From: Triglochin maritima
Lineage: Eukaryota; Streptophyta; Magnoliopsida; Alismatales; Juncaginaceae
Length of the DNA: 64,000 nt
Direction of reading: 5' to 3'
NCBI GenBank assembly: GCA_963682175.1
Contig: OY821771.1
Coordinates: 25,750,201-25,814,200, forward strand
The notes beneath the pieces were generated by a model. It did not search any database, had not been told where the DNA came from, and saw only the letters and a program-made list of their open reading frames with translations. Positions 60,051-64,000 of the stretch are shown here, piece by piece (the stretch's first letter is position 1; every line of letters starts with the position of its first letter). The translations under genes and the position numbers were made by a program.

Positions 60051-61227
60051 TGATGTGAATTTTATTTATACCGCAAGTGCACGGCGTCTATGAAGACGTG
60101 GCAAGTACGGGTCGAACACAAGGAGGGAGAGATTTGTTATTAGTGTGATTTTCGATTAAGGAAGAGAAAGGGAGAAAAGAATTAATTTGGGTTTTTGGTA
60201 TTTTTGATTTAATTATCTAAAGTACGAAACAAAAGCAATTAGAACTAAAACAAGAAATAAGAAGAGAAATCCGTTGGGTGGAGGTCTAGACTTAGGTTCA
60301 GATTGGAGAATGGAGAAACTTGAAATAAATCATGTTAGTTATGAAGCATTACAAGATAAATGATTTAACATAAACTCAAGTAATCAAAATATACTAATCA
60401 TGAACTTAAAACAATAACATGCATTCATCTTCTCTACCCCTAATTCCATCACCTCCACCCTTTGGAAAGAGTTAGAAACTCATGGAGGGAGGAAGAAGAA
60501 GGGATCCTAGAGACATTAAAAGAAAACTAAAAACAAGAATTAAAAGAACAGAATTTTATTACTAATGATCCAAGACCAAAGGTTCAAAGATGTGTTACAT
60601 TCGTCCTACAGGGCTATTTATAGCCGATACAGGGGATACCAATACATAAAAGGATAGTACACGCGTCACCACAACACTGGACAAATTGGAGCACACGGAT
60701 CCTCAAGAGTGCGGCGAATTCGCCGCCTGGTCCATGCAATATGCGGCTAAAACGCCGCATAGGTTGGAAGTATCGCGTCCGGATTTTTGTGGTGCGTTTA
60801 TGGTATGATTTGATCTTTATTTGCGCGTCTGGATGATTCTTTCCATTGTCTTGAGCTCCGGATTAATTCCTTCCATTGTTGGGGATTTATTTTTGACTTT
60901 TCTTTTGACTTTTCCGACAGAATAACTTGATCCTTTTCTTTTGCAATCAGGTCCTTGGCATTTTGCAATTAAGCCCTTGACCTTTTTGTGATTAGCTCCT
61001 TGAATGCTTTTATGCTTGGATTCATTTCCATTTGGAACCCGATAAACTTGAACTTGGTCTTTATGATAGAAATGAATCTTTTGCACGCGTTTATGCTCGG
61101 AATGTGGGTAATTTGCATTCAGGTCCCTGTATTCTGTAAATACGACTAAACACATACCTTAGTAGCATTTATTGATATAAAAGTAATCTAAATGAAAGAC
61201 ATATGATGCAATGTATGCAATGCATCA
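60051..61227 (-). repeat. 3' LTR of the right-end Ty3 element
   Basis: The LTR is 1177 bp with TGATGTGAATT and AATGCATCA ends, closely related to 14103-15301. The ACCGCAAGTGCACGGCG block is near 60071. A perfect palindrome GCGGCGAATTCGCCGC lies at 60711-60726, and a second dyad (ATGCGGC..GCCGCAT) at 60741-60760. Confidence 0.88.
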
Positions 61228-62338
61228 AATACCCCCACACCTAGATTTTGCTAGTCCCTAGCAAAGCAGAATATAAGAAAATGAAAGCAGGGAAATCCTA
61301 ACTCACTTTCGTAGGAATCACGGTTGCACTTAGCATGTGCAACAAGCCTTTAAACCTCCTTGTTGCCAAGGAGGACGAGTTTTGTCTCGTGAGGGTTTTC
61401 AATTGACACACCCACAAAGTCTTAATTCAACATTCCATTAATAGCTCTCAATATCCCTACCTCAACCTTATACATCTCACTTCGAATTCTTGTATGCTCA
61501 TTATATGAATCTAACTCATTAAAAATATGACTTGGTCTTTGTTCCTCCAACATTCACACCACTAACCCTTCTACACATGATATCACTTAAATTATTTTGC
61601 ACGCCTCCTCTGGTGGTGAAGTATCATTCGGATCAACCATGGCATGGATCATTCTTTTAGCTTTGGGCCTTGAGTATATTTTTTTTTCTTTTCTTCCATG
61701 ATTCAACACATTTGCTTTTTGACACTTTTACCCTTTTTGCATTCGTGTAGCGAGTTTGGTCGATAATCCCGAGCTGGTAGACTCAAGTTACCGGGTTTCA
61801 AGATACCCCTACGGACCAGTGACTCGAAGGCTTGGGCTTTTGTAATCATTTTGCAAAATGTGTTTTCCTCACTTTATTTTTATTTTATTTTACTTTTATT
61901 TTCCTCAAGGCTTAATTGCTATTAAAAGTCCACACTTCCCGGTATATTTTCCTCAACCTCTGCTTTTTATCAACCACTTCAAAGATTTGATTCATCTAAT
62001 TTAAGTGCATACATGTCTTACAAGGGTTATGGGTTATTTCTTTGGAACTTAGATTTATGTCATAATTTCTACAAACAGAACTATATAATAAGGAACAAAA
62101 ACTTAATGCAATTTGTACACGGCTTTTGGCAGTTCAATCTTAAGCTATGTCATAGAATATTGAATTTTTTTTTATTTTTTTAAATAAAGAAGAACAGAAA
62201 ATCAAATAGATAGATATGTACATATATAAACACCCTCCCACACCTAAATCATGCATTGTCCTCAATGTATGCACAGATACAATAAATGCACTTATTACCT
62301 GCGTCGGCTTGCGGTAGAGGGGTTGAGTTTGCTCAAAG
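61228..62338 (-). other. 3' UTR of the right-end Ty3 element
   Basis: No gene is seen. The 15 bases next to the LTR form the polypurine-type tract on the - strand. Blocks at 61287-61425 and near 61747 are shared with 6764-6890 and near 7262. Confidence 0.65.
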
Positions 62339-63997
62339 TCAACCATAATCAGAACTGGATTGAATGACACCATGTTGGTGCATGTATCCAGTTGAATTGT
62401 TCCCCATGTTGACTTGAGAAAAAAATTCCACTCTTCTCACTTGAATTGGTTCGCTTATTTGCTCGAGTGATGGTGGTTGAGTAAATGAATCACTCCCTTT
62501 TTTCTTACTTCCTTTTTGCTTATGTGATGGTTTATTTGATTCAGAATTCTGATAAATACGTGCTCTCATCACAACATCACTTGGGTTGCATATTATTTCT
62601 GGCTCATTATCAATATGGAAGATATTAAATTCTGCTTTTAAGTTCCCGAAAGATAATTGCATGAGCCCATTTCGACAGTTTATTAATGCTTCCGAAGTGG
62701 CTAAAAAGGGTCTACCTAAAATTACAGGGATTTGTCGATTAGGATTTACAACAGGTTCAGTATCAAGTACGACAAAATCCACTGGATAAATGAAGTCACC
62801 AACCTTAATCAAAACGTCCTCTACTATACCTCTCGGTTTCTTAACAGAACAATCAGCGAATTGGAGGGTTGTCTTAGAGGGTTTCAGTGGACCAAGGTTG
62901 AGTTGCTCGTAGACAGAAAATGGGAGTAAGTTAACGCTTGCACCTAGGTCTAGAAGGGCTTTATTGATAAAACTATCTCCTATTGAACATGAAATTGTGG
63001 GACACCCAGGGTCCTTATATTTTATAGGAGATGTGTTGGAAAGAATAGAGCATATGTTTGCAGTTAAGAATGCCTTCTTTGGTACATTCGTTTTTCTCTT
63101 CTTAGTGCACAAATCTTTTAAGAATTTAGCATAAGCAGGTATTTGTTGAATCATGTCTAAGAGTGGAATGTTTACCTTAACTTGCTTAAATACTTCCAAG
63201 ATTTTCTCTATTTGTGCACTAGAGTTCTTTTTGAGTCTATTGGGAAATGGGGCTTTAGGCACATAGACTCGCTCAGGTTCAGGTTGAGCTATGGGTTCAG
63301 GTTGAGTAGGTGGGTTGGGCGTTTCAGATTGGACGTCAGGTTCAATGGTCAGGTCATATGTGGGTGCTTGATGGCTAGATTGATTGGACACTCTAGGATT
63401 TACCACATTGTTATCAACTTGTCTTCCGGACCGTAATGATACTACTGCATTTATTTGTTGGAACGGTCCTTCCTCATTAAACATTTGAACCGGTCTAGGG
63501 TTGTTATTTCCTGAAGGTGCTTGATAGGATTGATATGAATTATTATTAGATCTAGGGTTCACCTCAGGTTGACTTGGAAACCGACCCTTCTCTCTTTCAC
63601 CTACTATTTGTGCTAGTTGACTGACTTGTGTCTCTAGCCTTTGGAAGGTCTGGTTGGTTGTTTGTATAAAGGTTTTCATCAAATTTTCCAAGCTTGTCAA
63701 CCTAACCTCATGATCGTTATTGTTACTAAACCCAGAAGATGTATTTTTTTGGACATACAGGTTTGGTTGTTGTCTAGGAGGTTGACCTTGTTGGTTTGAT
63801 GAGAAATTGGAATTATTACGCCAACCAGAGTTATAGGTTGATGCGTAGGGGTCATTTCTAGCATGGTTATACATGGCATTAACTTGTTCCCAGTCCGCAC
63901 AATCCTCCATTACATGACCAGTCTGACCACATCTAGAGCAGGGGATAGACGATGCTTGATTCACTCGGGTTTGGGCTTGTAGCTCTAGACTTTCCAT
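62339..63997 (-). CDS. Ty3 gag-protease polyprotein, 5'-truncated by the window
   Basis: An open frame of 552 residues that continues beyond the right edge; the Met at 63997 is probably internal because the capsid part of gag should lie upstream. Residues 20-33 form a zinc knuckle (CSRCGQTGHVMEDC). Residues about 93-135 look like a short coiled-coil (LENLMKTFIQTTNQTFQRLE). Residues about 325-470 are a retroviral-type aspartic protease, with DLGAS at 350-354 (D in the catalytic place) and ILGRPFLATSEALINC later. A Lys/Ser-rich tail follows and the frame stops at 62339 with no RT. The protein would package element RNA and cut itself. It has no stops, so this copy may be fairly recent. Confidence 0.9.
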   Translation of the reverse strand: MESLELQAQTRVNQASSIPCSRCGQTGHVMEDCADWEQVNAMYNHARNDPYASTYNSGWRNNSNFSSNQQGQPPRQQPNLYVQKNTSSGFSNNNDHEVRLTSLENLMKTFIQTTNQTFQRLETQVSQLAQIVGEREKGRFPSQPEVNPRSNNNSYQSYQAPSGNNNPRPVQMFNEEGPFQQINAVVSLRSGRQVDNNVVNPRVSNQSSHQAPTYDLTIEPDVQSETPNPPTQPEPIAQPEPERVYVPKAPFPNRLKKNSSAQIEKILEVFKQVKVNIPLLDMIQQIPAYAKFLKDLCTKKRKTNVPKKAFLTANICSILSNTSPIKYKDPGCPTISCSIGDSFINKALLDLGASVNLLPFSVYEQLNLGPLKPSKTTLQFADCSVKKPRGIVEDVLIKVGDFIYPVDFVVLDTEPVVNPNRQIPVILGRPFLATSEALINCRNGLMQLSFGNLKAEFNIFHIDNEPEIICNPSDVVMRARIYQNSESNKPSHKQKGSKKKGSDSFTQPPSLEQISEPIQVRRVEFFSQVNMGNNSTGYMHQHGVIQSSSDYG

Positions 63998-64000
63998 TCT

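Larger units (their letters stand above)
60051..64000 (-). mobile_element. Ty3 element, 3' part, lacking RT and integrase
   Basis: In - strand order: a gag-protease ORF running off the window edge (62339-63997), a 3' UTR (61228-62338) and the 3' LTR (60051-61227). A polypurine-type tract (AGGTGTGGGGGTATT) directly precedes the LTR. Only 1.1 kb separates the protease ORF from the LTR, so pol is absent. The 3' UTR resembles that of the element at 4796-18249. Confidence 0.85.

Noticed and set aside
1..64000. CRISPR array, bacterial operons, phage or organellar genes
   Set aside because: Spliced genes, plant transposons and the repeat content are nuclear plant; no regular spaced repeats, operons or organellar genes were seen.
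1..64000. tRNA or rRNA genes
   Set aside because: No cloverleaf-length match with A and B boxes was found by eye; the tRNA-Asp-like strings are retrotransposon primer sites. A tRNAscan run would settle it.

Overview
This is nuclear DNA of a flowering plant, most likely a eudicot with a large, transposon-rich genome. The evidence is intron-split plant genes (a LanC-like gene and a CK2 alpha-like kinase gene), plant-type Ty1/copia and Ty3 LTR retrotransposons with a tRNA-Asp primer site, a Mutator-like element, a PIF/Harbinger element and an Au-like SINE tail. I cannot name the species. About nine tenths of the window is transposon-derived. All calls are by eye; no similarity search was possible.

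Layout. 1-26666 is a nest of retrotransposons. An old, heavily mutated Ty1/copia element on the + strand (gag about 2084, RT/RNase H ending about 21640) is split by three later insertions, each with recognisable target duplications: a 13.5-kb Ty3 complex on the - strand (4796-18249, target TGGTT) and two solo LTRs (18881-21047 and 21791-25572). The Ty3 complex itself holds a solo LTR, a second Ty3 element and a fragment of another LTR family. 26667-28829 is a clean solo LTR with target GTTTA, and its 3' end was later caught in a 0.4-kb tandem duplication.

30846-34726 (- strand) is the one gene that looks intact: a six-exon LanC-like (GCR2/GCL family) gene predicting 407 residues, with a SINE remnant in one intron. 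A 3.75-kb Mutator-like element with about 200-bp terminal inverted repeats and a 9-bp target duplication sits 167 bp upstream of its start codon; it holds a MuDR-type transposase N-terminal fragment and a decayed plant-mobile-domain (MAIN-like) gene. 38646-42000 is intergenic, with an array rich in GTCCAGA. 42000-45195 is a Ty3 integrase relic followed by another solo LTR.

45551-57584 (- strand) is a CK2 alpha-like kinase gene broken by transposons. A 7.58-kb PIF/Harbinger element (46260-53842) lies inside one of its coding exons. A truncated LTR, an AT-rich inverted repeat and GC-rich hairpins occupy the place where another exon is missing. A 2.25-kb solo LTR lies just upstream of the 5'-most exon seen. 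The PIF element carries a damaged transposase gene, a damaged Myb/SANT-like gene and a small, apparently intact GRF zinc-finger gene.

60051-64000 is the 3' part of another - strand Ty3 element: gag/protease ORF, 1.1-kb 3' UTR and LTR, with no reverse transcriptase or integrase. The element at 4796-18249 has the same organisation and a similar 3' UTR, which suggests a gag-protease-only, non-autonomous family. A second theme is dense GC-rich palindromes, above all CGGTCGACCG, in several different LTR families.
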